Shown one piece after another: positions 1 to 5,856 of a DNA stretch of 20,789 nt. The DNA is from a virus. The stretch covers positions 1-20,789 of the IMG/VR virus record IMGVR_UViG_3300036814_000983; one strand, 5' to 3'. The notes beneath the pieces are model-generated. The model was not told where the DNA came from and searched no databases. It saw only the letters and a program-made list of their open reading frames with translations. The number at the start of each line of letters is the position of its first letter. Position 1 is the first letter of the stretch. The position numbers and the translations under genes are program-made.

Positions 1-460
1 CCATAACCGAGGGGTACTAGATGACCGGCAGCTTGTCAAGGCCTAATAAGAAATTGCCCTCAACCCTTTATTGGTAAGAAGTCAATAGCTAGGGGGTGAA
101 TCTAATTTAGTAATGATAAGAGCCATTCTAAGGGCATTCATGGCCTAAGTGGGGTAATGACATTACTAACCCCAACTTGGATTGATAGGAGAGTTTTAGG
201 GGTATTCTGAAGGGCATAGGAGTATGCTCTTATTAGAGTGCTATCCTGCTGCCCAACACCAATTGGGAATCCCTAAAACCCTTTACCAATAAGGCCTAAC
301 CTAGGGACACTTGACCCTATCCTATATATAGGCTATTGTGTTGGGTAATTCAGACGGGATAATCCCTTGACCTGGTTAAGCAGTTTCAGTGACCTCACTA
401 AGGATAGACTAGCCACTTGTAAACGTCTGACACCTGACCAGTTGGGAATCTGTTTTTTTC
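1..460 (+). ncRNA. Candidate large structured non-coding RNA (3' part), no protein gene
   Basis: No convincing ORF occurs on either strand here, but complementary segments are frequent: TTATTGGTAA 68-77 with 283-292 (10 bp), TTAGTAATG 107-115 with CATTACTAA 161-169 (9 bp, enclosing GCCAT 122-126 / ATGGC 140-144), AGGGCATA 211-218 with TATGCTCT 223-230 (8 bp, one G-U), CCCAACAC 252-259 with GTGTTGGG 338-345 (8 bp), and TCAGACG 350-356 with CGTCTGA 424-430 (7 bp, enclosing smaller hairpins). The helices 68-77/283-292 and 252-259/338-345 cross, which would form a pseudoknot. A T7 run at 453-459 could end the transcript. Short direct repeats (ATTCTAAGGGCAT-like at 125 and 204, TTGGGAATC at 263 and 442) are also present. 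Phages can carry large ornate RNAs such as GOLLD and ROOL; membership in a known class is not shown, and the strand is inferred from the T run. An origin or packaging region is an alternative. Confidence 0.35.
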
Positions 461-463
461 TTG

Positions 464-483
464 CCAAGTTTAATTAAACTTGG
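464..483. repeat. Dispersed palindrome copy 1 (perfect 20 bp)
   Basis: CCAAGTTTAATTAAACTTGG is a perfect 20-bp palindrome and the most symmetric copy of the family. It lies after the T run at 453-459 and 23 bp before the start of the gene at 507. Confidence 0.85.
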
Positions 484-506
484 CTTTCATTTTCCCAAGG
501 AATATT

Positions 507-1313
507 ATGGCAAAATTTGCCGATATTGTTAAAGGTTCAAAAGCTCCTGCCCAATCTTTTGTTGATTCATTTAGTGGATTGATTGCAGGGTCATTTGGTG
601 AGGTCAAAGCTCAGCAGTTGGCTTTGATCTCTTATGTTCTTTCTGGTCTTAAAGAATTAACAGACGCAAGCTCGTCTACTGTTTTAGTTCCTGGCGTTCT
701 AGACCTGCCCGAGAAAGCTCAAAAATTAGCTATTCAGGGCATGGGTTTCCAGGAAATTTTTTCCAGTGTTCGGGCTTTGACTCTTGATGCTTTTCAAGAT
801 TTACTACCTAGTCAAATTAGGATTGCTAAAAATCAATTCTCTCAAATGTTTGGGCCATGGCTTGCCATATCCCAAATTATTTATCTGGGTAGTAAATCCC
901 AAATTGCTGAGCTTTCGAATGCTTTGCTTTATGGTCCAGAAAATAATTCTGGTGAAGCTACCCCAGCCAGTTTTTCGAATTTAGCTAGTGTAGCAAAAGC
1001 AATTAGGATTGATTTAATTCTAGCTGAAAAAAATCTTTCCTATACTTCTGATAGTGGTGAAATCTTTTCAACTGATGGAATGAGAAAAGAGATCGCTACT
1101 CTAGAAAAAATTGCTGAAAAGCTGAAAATTCAAAAGTCAATAGTTGCCAGTTACCAACGGCCTTTATCAAAAGCGTTTGATAGTCGTTATGCTTTTATGA
1201 CTAAGGAGACCCCTAAACAGGGTGCGATTAAGGCCTTGAAAGCTGTTAATTCTGATGACGTAGCAACTCTGGATTTAGTAGCAAAAATAGCTAAGGAAGC
1301 TATAGCTAGTTAA
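507..1313 (+). CDS. Hypothetical protein, 268 aa, mostly helical
   Basis: I do not recognise this protein. It is about 268 residues, rich in Ala, Ser, Leu and Lys, with no cysteine that I can see and no clear membrane span or signal peptide. A lysine-rich, helix-prone stretch in the C-terminal half (KEIATLEKIAEKLKIQK) could be a coiled coil. I chose ATG 507 because AAGGA at 497-501 sits 5 bases before it; the in-frame TTG at 480 lies inside the palindrome and has no ribosome binding site. The gene is alone: a possible structured RNA and palindrome lie upstream, a strong terminator 37 bases downstream. Its codons look more AT-rich than those of the genes after 2700. A dedicated terminator suggests separate, possibly high-level expression. 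A virion or injected early protein is possible but unsupported. Confidence 0.75.
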   Translation: MAKFADIVKGSKAPAQSFVDSFSGLIAGSFGEVKAQQLALISYVLSGLKELTDASSSTVLVPGVLDLPEKAQKLAIQGMGFQEIFSSVRALTLDAFQDLLPSQIRIAKNQFSQMFGPWLAISQIIYLGSKSQIAELSNALLYGPENNSGEATPASFSNLASVAKAIRIDLILAEKNLSYTSDSGEIFSTDGMRKEIATLEKIAEKLKIQKSIVASYQRPLSKAFDSRYAFMTKETPKQGAIKALKAVNSDDVATLDLVAKIAKEAIAS

Positions 1314-1349
1314 ATCCAAAATTGTCCCAACTTGTCGGGTGTACCAAAG

Positions 1350-1379
1350 GGGTCAAGGGTCAAACCTTGGCCCTTTTTT
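1350..1379 (+). terminator. Rho-independent terminator after the 507-1313 gene
   Basis: GGGTCAAGG (1350-1358) pairs with CCTTGGCCC (1365-1373), a 9-bp stem with one G-U pair and the loop GTCAAA, followed by six T at 1374-1379. The same loop recurs in the terminator at 1883-1920. Confidence 0.85.
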
Positions 1380-1384
1380 ATTTT

Positions 1385-1461
1385 ATTTTTTAAATTTTTT
1401 TCGGGGCTGCCAGTCAGTCAGTTAGTCAGTTAGTCAGTGAAGTTTCATTAAACTTGGGGGG
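1385..1461 (+). repeat. Duplicated leader module, copy A
   Basis: An AT tract runs into CGGGGCTGC (ending at 1410), then tetranucleotide repeats of CAGT/TAGT (1411-1438), then palindrome copy 2 and a G run. The module recurs at 1921-1991 with the same order and nearly the same AT tract. In both places it directly follows a terminator with loop GTCAAA. It provides the leader and G-rich ribosome binding site of the gene at 1466. It may hold a promoter, but I see no clear -35/-10 pair. Confidence 0.7.
1440..1455. repeat. Dispersed palindrome copy 2
   Basis: AAGTTTCATTAAACTT: both 6-bp arms are intact and the centre is CATT. It ends 10 bases before the ATG at 1466. Confidence 0.85.
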
Positions 1462-1465
1462 TAAT

Positions 1466-1795
1466 ATGGAATATCCTAGAGTCTGTGGCGAATGCCTAGA
1501 AATCATTCGTATAGACTCAGATCATCATCTACCATTAATAAGTCATAATGAGGGACTTGTTAAGGAAATTAGAAACTGGATAGATGAAACTGGTATGGTT
1601 GGAACAATCGCATATGATCGTTGTTCCATGTCTGTAAAGGTTAGTTATGTGAATCACATGGATAGAACTATAGATGTGGTTTTAGTAGGTGACCTTACTA
1701 CAGAACTTGACAAATTTCGGTGGCTTATAATGGATCAAGGCCAGCCCGGAATTAGACCAGGATTTGAGTGGAGTGAAGAATTACAGGAAGTTTAA
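1466..1795 (+). CDS. Hypothetical protein, 109 aa
   Basis: Unrecognised protein of about 109 residues, with a Cys pair near the N-terminus (CGEC, residues 7-10) and scattered His residues (DHH) that could bind metal, though a full site is not evident. The C-terminal half has a beta-rich look (MSVKVSYVNHMDRTIDVVLVG). ATG 1466 is preceded by a G6 run at 1456-1461; the in-frame TTG at 1454 lies in the palindrome and is not used here. The last codons, GAA GTT TAA, are supplied by palindrome copy 3, giving the C-terminus QEV. The gene sits alone between two terminator/leader modules, like the gene before it, which suggests both are independently transcribed units of one design. Confidence 0.7.
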   Translation: MEYPRVCGECLEIIRIDSDHHLPLISHNEGLVKEIRNWIDETGMVGTIAYDRCSMSVKVSYVNHMDRTIDVVLVGDLTTELDKFRWLIMDQGQPGIRPGFEWSEELQEV

Positions 1796-1803
1796 TTAAA
1801 CTT
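1788..1803. repeat. Dispersed palindrome copy 3, over a stop codon
   Basis: AAGTTTAATTAAACTT; the TAA at 1793-1795 ends the preceding gene. No gene start follows closely, unlike most other copies. Confidence 0.85.
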
Positions 1804-1882
1804 GTAAGCAAGGAGTTTTATAGATTAGAGCAAGCCCATATCCAGTTTGTCAGCGTTCACAGGGAATACAATGCAATACCGA

Positions 1883-1920
1883 GTAGGCCAGGGGTCAAAC
1901 CCTGGTCTACTATTCGTTTT
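1883..1920 (+). terminator. Rho-independent terminator
   Basis: GTAGGCCAGGG (1883-1893) pairs with CCCTGGTCTAC (1900-1910), 11 bp with one G-U pair and loop GTCAAA, followed by a T-rich tract interrupted by CG. It lies 88 bases after the gene ending at 1795. Confidence 0.75.
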
Positions 1921-1991
1921 ATTTTTAAATTTTTTTCGGGGCTGCGATTCGGTCAGTCAGCCAGTCAGTGAAGTTTAACTAAACTTGGGGG
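1921..1991 (+). repeat. Duplicated leader module, copy B
   Basis: It repeats copy A: AT tract, CGGGGCTGC (ending at 1945), GTCAGTCAG/CAGTCAGTG repeats, palindrome copy 4, then GGGGG. The AT tract is one T shorter and the CAGT block is shorter and more degenerate. Unlike copy A, no ORF of useful length starts behind it. Confidence 0.7.
1971..1986. repeat. Dispersed palindrome copy 4
   Basis: AAGTTTAACTAAACTT, both arms intact, centre AACT, inside leader module copy B. Confidence 0.85.
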
Positions 1992-2101
1992 TAAGCTTAT
2001 GGCGTAGCTCTTATCATATACAGCGCCAAACCCACACTGTTGTGGGGTTCATTACTATAGCGAATTCATGGAATATAAATGGAGGGTATCAACGTCATAG
2101 A

Positions 2102-2196
2102 GACTGTTAAAAGTACAGTCGGGGTCAGGTCTATAGCTTTTTTACTGTAAAGTATTTCATATGTGAAGTACTACGCAGAGCTAGAAGCCTGACCCC
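2102..2196 (+). other. Long imperfect hairpin, possible small RNA or 3' structure
   Basis: GACTGT 2102-2107 pairs with ACAGTC 2115-2120. Directly after it GGGGTCAGG 2121-2129 pairs with CCTGACCCC 2188-2196, continuing after an internal loop with TAGCT 2134-2138 / AGCTA 2179-2183 and an apical stem AGTATTTCA 2151-2159 / TGAAGTACT 2164-2172 (one G-U). This is a hairpin of about 76 bases. A T6 run lies within its 5' arm region. Because it also lies just past the stop of the minus-strand terminase-like gene, it could act in that transcript instead; it lacks the terminal T run of a classical terminator on that strand. Confidence 0.4.
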
Positions 2197-2209
2197 TGAT
2201 AGTTCAGTC

Positions 2210-2225
2210 AAGTTTAACTAAACTT
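2210..2225. repeat. Dispersed palindrome copy 5, 3' of the minus-strand gene
   Basis: AAGTTTAACTAAACTT lies one base beyond the stop codon of the minus-strand gene 2227-2676. Its gene-end position therefore holds on the other strand too. Confidence 0.85.
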
Positions 2226-2226
2226 G

Positions 2227-2676
2227 CTAGGCTTCATATCCAAAGATAGCACCCAGTTTGTCACGTAGTTCGTCTTCAATGTCTTGAGGTGTTCGGTTCT
2301 CTACAATCAGTGTGGTCGATTCATCGAATAGGCCAGCTGATTTACCCAGTAGTTCCAATGCACGTACTCTAGTGCTGGCAGGATTTTCATCAGACAATGC
2401 CTCAGCTTTCAATCGCTCAGTGATCCAACTCTTATGGATTTTTGTCTGTACTTTCTTACTTGTCTTACGTCCATCAGTCAGTCGGTTAATCTCTGACGCA
2501 ACGTGAGGTAGCTTGGCTAGTTTAGATCCTTCAATTCTAATCGACTGGTCAGACATATTCTTAGAATTATATGCAGTCCTATAGCTTTCGGTTAGACTCT
2601 TACCCTCACTGACTAGCTGTACAAATACAGATTGTTTGGGCGTAAGGGTTCTACCCTTATCAGAAGTGTCGTTCAT
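2227..2676 (-). CDS. Terminase small subunit-like protein
   Basis: Small terminase subunits bind the phage packaging site and hand DNA to the large-subunit motor. The 149-residue protein shows the usual order of the Terminase_2-type family: an N-terminal LTPKQSVFVQLVSEGKSLTESYRTAY segment (described by its start LTPKQ and end YRTAY, residues 11-36) forming a DNA-binding helix-turn-helix, a basic linker, then RVRALELLGKSAGLF near residues 104-118 and a short C-terminal tail. The length fits the family. AAGGAAA lies before the ATG at 2676. The gene is inverted relative to its neighbours, stands alone, and has no large subunit beside it in this window. A regulator sharing this HTH fold is possible but less likely given the LELLGK..GLF block. 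Confidence 0.72.
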   Translation of the reverse strand: MNDTSDKGRTLTPKQSVFVQLVSEGKSLTESYRTAYNSKNMSDQSIRIEGSKLAKLPHVASEINRLTDGRKTSKKVQTKIHKSWITERLKAEALSDENPASTRVRALELLGKSAGLFDESTTLIVENRTPQDIEDELRDKLGAIFGYEA

Positions 2677-2716
2677 TTGTGGTTTCCTTACTCACTTTAT
2701 CTAGAGGAATTTCTAT

Positions 2717-3040
2717 ATGATTCAGGTAAATTTAGTGCCTAGACAACTTAGAATGCTGTCACGTAAAGATTACACCAGGGCATTGTATGCAGTCAACAGG
2801 CGATTGCAACTAAGTCAGATTGAAGCTGATAAAATCATACAAAGATGGTCAGATAGATTGTGGACTAAGCACCAAGTCAATTGGATATCATCCTATAATT
2901 CCAAGTTGACTAAGAATAAGAATGCTAAACGTGAGTGCGAAGTGATGGGTCAGTACACACTCAAGTCAGCTAGAGGTGGACACCGAAGGGGATACCATAG
3001 TATCCAAGATGTGATAGCGAATGTTCGGAAGTACTCGTGA
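2717..3040 (+). CDS. Hypothetical basic protein, 107 aa
   Basis: Unrecognised, strongly basic protein (many Arg and Lys) of 107 residues that may bind nucleic acid; no HNH, zinc or HTH motif is evident. The N-terminal half looks helical (LSRKDYTRALYAVNRRLQLS), and the tail has GGHRRGYHS. AGAGGA at 2704-2709 lies 7 bases before the ATG. It diverges from the terminase-like gene with only 40 bases between, so the two may share a regulatory region. Its TGA stop runs into palindrome copy 6. Confidence 0.7.
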   Translation: MIQVNLVPRQLRMLSRKDYTRALYAVNRRLQLSQIEADKIIQRWSDRLWTKHQVNWISSYNSKLTKNKNAKRECEVMGQYTLKSARGGHRRGYHSIQDVIANVRKYS

Positions 3041-3055
3041 AGTTTCATTAAACTT
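3040..3055. repeat. Dispersed palindrome copy 6
   Basis: AAGTTTCATTAAACTT overlaps the last base of the stop codon of the upstream gene and ends 13 bases before the ATG at 3069. Confidence 0.85.
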
Positions 3056-3068
3056 AGAGAGGTGTAGC

Positions 3069-3272
3069 ATGGATAGTATTAGGCTCAGTAGCATCAGAGA
3101 AGTAAAGGGTATGTTGGCAGAATCTGGATCTGTCTTTGCGACAATGACAGTACTCTGCAACACCATATGCAAGGGCAATGCCTGGGAGTGCTGCAATGTC
3201 AGGCAAGCCCTATGGCTCGTACTCTGTGCCAAGTTATGCAAAGTTCACCCAAATCCATATCTAAGGGGGTAA
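3069..3272 (+). CDS. Small cysteine-rich hypothetical protein, 67 aa
   Basis: A 67-residue protein with six cysteines in its second half (pattern C-x3-C-x5-CC-x9-C-x3-C), unusual for its size and perhaps metal-binding or disulphide-bonded; no family recognised. The start is ATG 3069, 13 bases past palindrome copy 6, with AGAGGTG as ribosome binding site; an upstream in-frame ATG at 3021 would lie inside the previous gene and across the palindrome. The next gene starts 3 bases after its stop, so they are probably co-translated. Confidence 0.6.
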   Translation: MDSIRLSSIREVKGMLAESGSVFATMTVLCNTICKGNAWECCNVRQALWLVLCAKLCKVHPNPYLRG

Positions 3273-3275
3273 ATT

Positions 3276-3623
3276 ATGTGGTATGATTTTAGGCAGAATA
3301 ATTCGGGGGGCTACTTCAATGGCCCCAAGTATGTGTTAGTGGAAGCTGATGGCTATGAAGAAGCCAATGCGATGGCAGAAAAAGTAGGTGTCTACTTTGA
3401 TGGAACAGGAGACTGTCCACGCTGTGGGCCTCGGTGGTCTATGGCTACTGAATGGGACGATGATGACCCACAGTCAGGTGTGATCTGGCCTAGCGATTTT
3501 ACGGGCTATCAAGCGAATGTATCCTTCAAAGTCGTTACCAAGGAGACTGCCACTGGTGAACTCAGAGTTCAGGATATTGAGACTAAATCCACAGACAAGT
3601 TCATACCATGGGAGGGAGTATGA
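3276..3623 (+). CDS. Phage protein of the DUF7296-like family (YDFRQNNSGG)
   Basis: The N-terminus WYDFRQNNSGGYF followed by VLVEADGYEEANAMAEKVGVYFDG and a CPRCG pair (about residues 48-52) matches a small phage family I know as a DUF7296-like protein; its function is unknown. The family usually keeps the Cys pair, which hints at a zinc site. The protein is 115 residues. A GGGGG run precedes the start. Its last codons (TGG GAG GGA GTA TGA) are written by the start-associated element of the next gene, giving the tail WEGV, and the stop overlaps the next ATG by four bases. Confidence 0.72.
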   Translation: MWYDFRQNNSGGYFNGPKYVLVEADGYEEANAMAEKVGVYFDGTGDCPRCGPRWSMATEWDDDDPQSGVIWPSDFTGYQANVSFKVVTKETATGELRVQDIETKSTDKFIPWEGV

Positions 3624-3790
3624 TGTACGAAGATGGTCAGGTTAATTGCGATCTGTGTGGGCAACACTTAGAGGAGCGTGGCCCATGGGGATGGCAGGGA
3701 TTAGTGATTGTATGTTGGGCGTGTGAATCTAGTAACACGCAAGAGGAGTTGGATGAGAGTTTAATTAAACTTAGGAGAACTTTAAACTAG
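3620..3790 (+). CDS. Small zinc-ribbon-like protein, 56 aa
   Basis: Two Cys pairs, CDLC (about residues 10-13) and CWAC (32-35), make a likely zinc ribbon; the role is unknown. The start ATG 3620 directly follows GGAGGGAGT, the spacing used throughout this region; ATG 3623 is an alternative, and ATG 3608 would place the element inside the gene. The reading frame runs straight through palindrome copy 7, encoding SLIKL, then ends at TAG 3790, so the last 11 residues come from what is elsewhere intergenic DNA. This suggests loss of an earlier stop. Confidence 0.65.
   Translation: MMYEDGQVNCDLCGQHLEERGPWGWQGLVIVCWACESSNTQEELDESLIKLRRTLN
3757..3772. repeat. Dispersed palindrome copy 7, inside a coding end
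   Basis: GAGTTTAATTAAACTT differs from consensus at the first base. It is the only copy read through in frame, within the 3' end of the gene at 3620-3790. Confidence 0.8.
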
Positions 3791-3798
3791 GAGGGAGT

Positions 3799-4473
3799 AT
3801 GAAGTTAATCAGTCCAGGGGCGAGCAACCCCAAGACAGCTAAGTCTGAGAAGCTTGGCTATGAGACTGGTATCCTTCACCTAGCTTCACACACTCAGTCA
3901 GGTTGGAATGTGTGTCCAAGTGCTAGTGAGGGATGTGCCAGTGCCTGTCTGTACCACCAGGGTAGAGGCAGAATGAGTAGCGTTCAAAACGCACGACTCA
4001 GAAAAACTACCATGTATTTCCAGGAGCGTGAGCTCTTTCTCGGTCTACTCGAGAAGGACATAACCTCCATAGTCAGAAGGGCAGATCGCAAAGGTTATGA
4101 ACCATGTTGCAGACTCAATGGCACTAGCGATATCAGGTGGGAACGTCATGGGATTATGGAAAAGTTTCCAGAGGTAGCGTTCTATGACTACACCAAGATC
4201 ATCAATCGGAGAGATCTGCCAGATAATTACTCGCTCACCTTCAGTCGGTCAGAGTGTAATGGAGACCACCTGGAGACAGCCCTGAGTAATGGGATGAACG
4301 TGGCTGCCGTGTTCAATGACGAGCTACCCTCGGAATGGATGGGTATCCCAGTGATTGATGGAGATGAACACGATCTCCGGTTTAAAGACCCGAAGCCATG
4401 TATCGTGGGTCTGTTAGCCAAGGGTAGTGCAAAGAAAGACCAGAGTGGATTCGTAATCATGCAGGAAGTTTAA
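3799..4473 (+). CDS. Phage Gp88-like / DUF7227 protein
   Basis: This 224-residue protein resembles the phage family that I recall as Gp88-like or DUF7227, found in many phages with no settled function. Landmarks are LISPGASNPKTAKSEKLGY at the N-terminus, NVCPSASEGCASACL with conserved cysteines around residues 38-51, RLNGTSDIRWE (about 104-115), FYDYTK (about 128-133), NYSLTFS, VAAVFNDELP, GIPVIDGDEHDLRF and a C-terminal VGLLAKGSAKKDQSGFV. The Cys cluster suggests a metal or iron-sulphur site, an inference. The start follows an exact GGAGGGAGT element (3790-3798). The last codons GAA GTT TAA come from palindrome copy 8, giving the tail MQEV. Confidence 0.75.
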   Translation: MKLISPGASNPKTAKSEKLGYETGILHLASHTQSGWNVCPSASEGCASACLYHQGRGRMSSVQNARLRKTTMYFQERELFLGLLEKDITSIVRRADRKGYEPCCRLNGTSDIRWERHGIMEKFPEVAFYDYTKIINRRDLPDNYSLTFSRSECNGDHLETALSNGMNVAAVFNDELPSEWMGIPVIDGDEHDLRFKDPKPCIVGLLAKGSAKKDQSGFVIMQEV

Positions 4474-4481
4474 CTAAACTT
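4466..4481. repeat. Dispersed palindrome copy 8, over a stop codon
   Basis: AAGTTTAACTAAACTT supplies the TAA stop at 4471-4473 and abuts the GGAGGGAGT element (4482-4490) of the next gene, with no base between. Confidence 0.85.
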
Positions 4482-4490
4482 GGAGGGAGT

Positions 4491-4658
4491 ATGAAAATGA
4501 AAGATGATTTCAGTTGGATACTAGCAGATGGGGATGACATCGAAGAGGCACTGGATGAATATCAATCCGAAATCTCTAACCCGACAGGTATGCAACGTAG
4601 GAACAACTGGATCAGACAGATAGAAAAAGCAGGTGAACAACAAGAGGAGGCAGAATGA
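4491..4658 (+). CDS. Small acidic hypothetical protein, 55 aa
   Basis: A 55-codon gene from ATG 4491 to TGA 4656-4658, directly behind palindrome copy 8 and an exact GGAGGGAGT element. The product starts MKMKDDFSWILADGDDIEEA, is acidic at both ends with a central RRNNWIRQIEKA segment, and is probably helical. No family recognised. ATG 4497 is a second possible start. Its stop overlaps the next gene's start by 4 bases and its C-terminal codons (CAA GAG GAG GCA GAA) contain that gene's ribosome binding site. Confidence 0.65.
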   Translation: MKMKDDFSWILADGDDIEEALDEYQSEISNPTGMQRRNNWIRQIEKAGEQQEEAE

Positions 4659-4987
4659 GTAACGTAAAGATTTACATTGAGGAATTCGGTTTCACCTCTG
4701 ACCTAGGCGTTGACCTTAGCAAGTACAAGCATACTGGTCCTGCAACGAAAGCGTTGCACAAGGCATTGCGTAAGTATGCTGAGGATATCGGGCAGAGTGC
4801 TGACGAGGTGATGCTAGTACGGCCAGAGGATAACGACAAGGCGGGTCATGAATTTATTCCAGGATGGGGTATCTGTTGGGAGGGTGGTCCATATGAATGG
4901 GCGACAGAATTAGAGAATTGTGAAGGGGATTGGGGTTATGGAGAGCCTGGATATTCCTTTAGTATTTCGATGGAGAGTGAAGTTTAA
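4655..4987 (+). CDS. Hypothetical protein, 110 aa
   Basis: Unrecognised 110-residue protein. It has a VKIYIEEFGF beta-like opening, a helical middle (TKALHKALRKYAEDIGQ) and an aromatic, acidic, Gly-rich C-terminal half (FIPGWGICWEGGPYEWA and GDWGYGEPGYSF), suggesting a small folded domain. It is coupled to the upstream gene by a 4-base overlap and ends GAA GTT TAA inside palindrome copy 9, giving the tail SEV. Confidence 0.65.
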   Translation: MSNVKIYIEEFGFTSDLGVDLSKYKHTGPATKALHKALRKYAEDIGQSADEVMLVRPEDNDKAGHEFIPGWGICWEGGPYEWATELENCEGDWGYGEPGYSFSISMESEV

Positions 4988-4995
4988 TTAAACAA
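4980..4995. repeat. Dispersed palindrome copy 9, weakened right arm
   Basis: AAGTTTAATTAAACAA keeps the inner 12 bp GTTTAATTAAAC but loses the last two paired bases. It supplies the stop of the upstream gene and abuts GGAGGAAGT. Confidence 0.8.
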
Positions 4996-5004
4996 GGAGG
5001 AAGT

Positions 5005-5172
5005 ATGAGCAAGACAGAGTTTACTGTTAGGTACACATGGGAAGGGGAGATAAAGATAGAAGCAGCAAATGAGGACGAGGCATTAATGGCCTTCGACAAG
5101 ATGCTTATGGAGGAGGAGTTTACTCACATCATGGACCTAGAGCTTTCCGAGGAGTGTGCAGAAGTAGTCTAA
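5005..5172 (+). CDS. Small acidic hypothetical protein, 55 aa
   Basis: A 55-codon gene. The product begins MSKTEFTVRYTWEGEIKIEA and continues with an acidic helical segment (EDEALMAFDKMLMEEEFT). The beta-strand then helix pattern (tyTWEGEIKIEAANEDEAL) resembles the small phage proteins that read 'transport into strand, then ..A.dedEAl..', also seen at 6816 and 11064, but homology is not shown. The start follows GGAGGAAGT (4996-5004), a one-base variant of the start-associated element. The 76 bases after its stop carry only a short ACATCG/CGATGT hairpin near 5208-5226. Confidence 0.6.
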   Translation: MSKTEFTVRYTWEGEIKIEAANEDEALMAFDKMLMEEEFTHIMDLELSEECAEVV

Positions 5173-5248
5173 ACAAAATTGAGAGAGATATACATTTTCC
5201 AATTAACGAACATCGTATCAGCGATGTGACACAGAGGAGGGTGCAGTA

Positions 5249-5491
5249 ATGAAAGATCTTGAACAAGAGTGGGTTCAGGCGATCAGTGATAAGCTGGTCG
5301 GTAAGACCATCAAAGAGGTGAGGTACATCTCTGATGAAGAGGCGAGAGGCATGGACTGGGACGCAAGGTCTGTTGCCATACAACTCTCAGATGGAGAATG
5401 GGTATTCCCCATGCAAGACGATGAAGGTAATGGGCCTGGTGCATTGAGCACTACCTATAAAGACCTTCCAACTATTCCAGTATTTAGCTAG
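5249..5491 (+). CDS. Conserved phage hypothetical protein, 80 aa
   Basis: The 80-residue protein has the pattern GKTIKEVRYISDEEARGMDWDARSV (residues about 18-42), then LSDGEWVFPMQDDEGNGPGAL and a tail LPTIPV. I recall this pattern from small hypothetical proteins common in phage genomes; no function is known to me. The ribosome binding site is GAGGAGGG about 8 bases upstream. The next gene follows 13 bases after its stop. Confidence 0.72.
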   Translation: MKDLEQEWVQAISDKLVGKTIKEVRYISDEEARGMDWDARSVAIQLSDGEWVFPMQDDEGNGPGALSTTYKDLPTIPVFS

Positions 5492-5504
5492 AGGAGGAGA
5501 CAGC

Positions 5505-5831
5505 ATGACAGAACTAACTGAAGTACCCTTTAAGCCAAGAGAGATTAAGCAGTGGGCCAGGGACGAACTCAAGGACAATTTCGATAAGTTTCTGGAATTG
5601 GCGAGACAGGTTCATTCTAAAGCTCGTCCCAATGAGGAGCTACATTGGAAGGATAGGTTGGTAGCCCTGATTCCTGAGTCTGATTTTGAAATGTATGACA
5701 GGGCAGTAATTCATTTTACCGGTGGCCCATTAGAAGATATTAGTGTGCTGGATGGTATTGTTGGGAGTTTCGTTAAAGATGGAATGATTCTTGTTAAAAC
5801 TGATGGCTACTGGGCATGCATAGGATCGTGA
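5505..5831 (+). CDS. Hypothetical protein, 108 aa
   Basis: Unrecognised 108-residue protein. The N-terminal half is helical and charged (IKQWARDELKDNFDKFLELARQ), followed by WKDRLVALIPESDFEMYDRAV and a beta-rich C-terminal part. GAGGAGGAGACAGC precedes the ATG. The stop TGA 5829-5831 touches palindrome copy 10. The motif LVALIPESDFEMYDRA resembles LVAMLPDTELNKLCSQI in the next gene, so the two may be distant duplicates. Confidence 0.65.
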   Translation: MTELTEVPFKPREIKQWARDELKDNFDKFLELARQVHSKARPNEELHWKDRLVALIPESDFEMYDRAVIHFTGGPLEDISVLDGIVGSFVKDGMILVKTDGYWACIGS

Positions 5832-5846
5832 AGTCTAACTAAACAT
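5831..5846. repeat. Dispersed palindrome copy 10, degenerate
   Basis: AAGTCTAACTAAACAT has one change in each arm relative to the consensus. It lies between a stop and an exact GGAGGGAGT element (5848-5856). Confidence 0.75.
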
Positions 5847-5856
5847 AGGAGGGAGT

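Larger units (their letters stand above)
1796..2226. other. Non-coding stretch with terminator, leader module and hairpins
   Basis: This 431-base stretch has no credible gene on either strand. It contains a terminator (1883-1920), leader module copy B (1921-1991), a hairpin AACCCACA/TGTGGGGTT at 2029-2049, and the structured segment 2102-2196. The ATG after the second leader, at 2000, meets a stop after two codons, so the module has no gene behind it; a former gene may have been lost or the transcript may act as RNA. Confidence 0.6.

Noticed and set aside
350-430. Seven-base terminal stem (TCAGACG/CGTCTGA) with inner hairpins, resembling a tRNA cloverleaf
   Set aside because: Neither strand has a T-arm GGTTCNANNCC next to the 3' acceptor strand, nor a proper anticodon arm; it is kept only as part of the structured-RNA candidate.
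1-480. Group I intron core
   Set aside because: Segments such as GGATAGACTAGCC are vaguely like the R element, but no P/Q/R/S set in order and no split gene could be found.
480-506. Upstream TTG start for the gene at 507
   Set aside because: It lies in the palindrome and has no ribosome binding site, whereas AAGGA precedes ATG 507 at good spacing.
2068-2100. Ten-codon ORF (MEYKWRVSTS), start similar to the gene at 1466
   Set aside because: No ribosome binding site and no sign of coding use; a decayed gene remnant cannot be shown.
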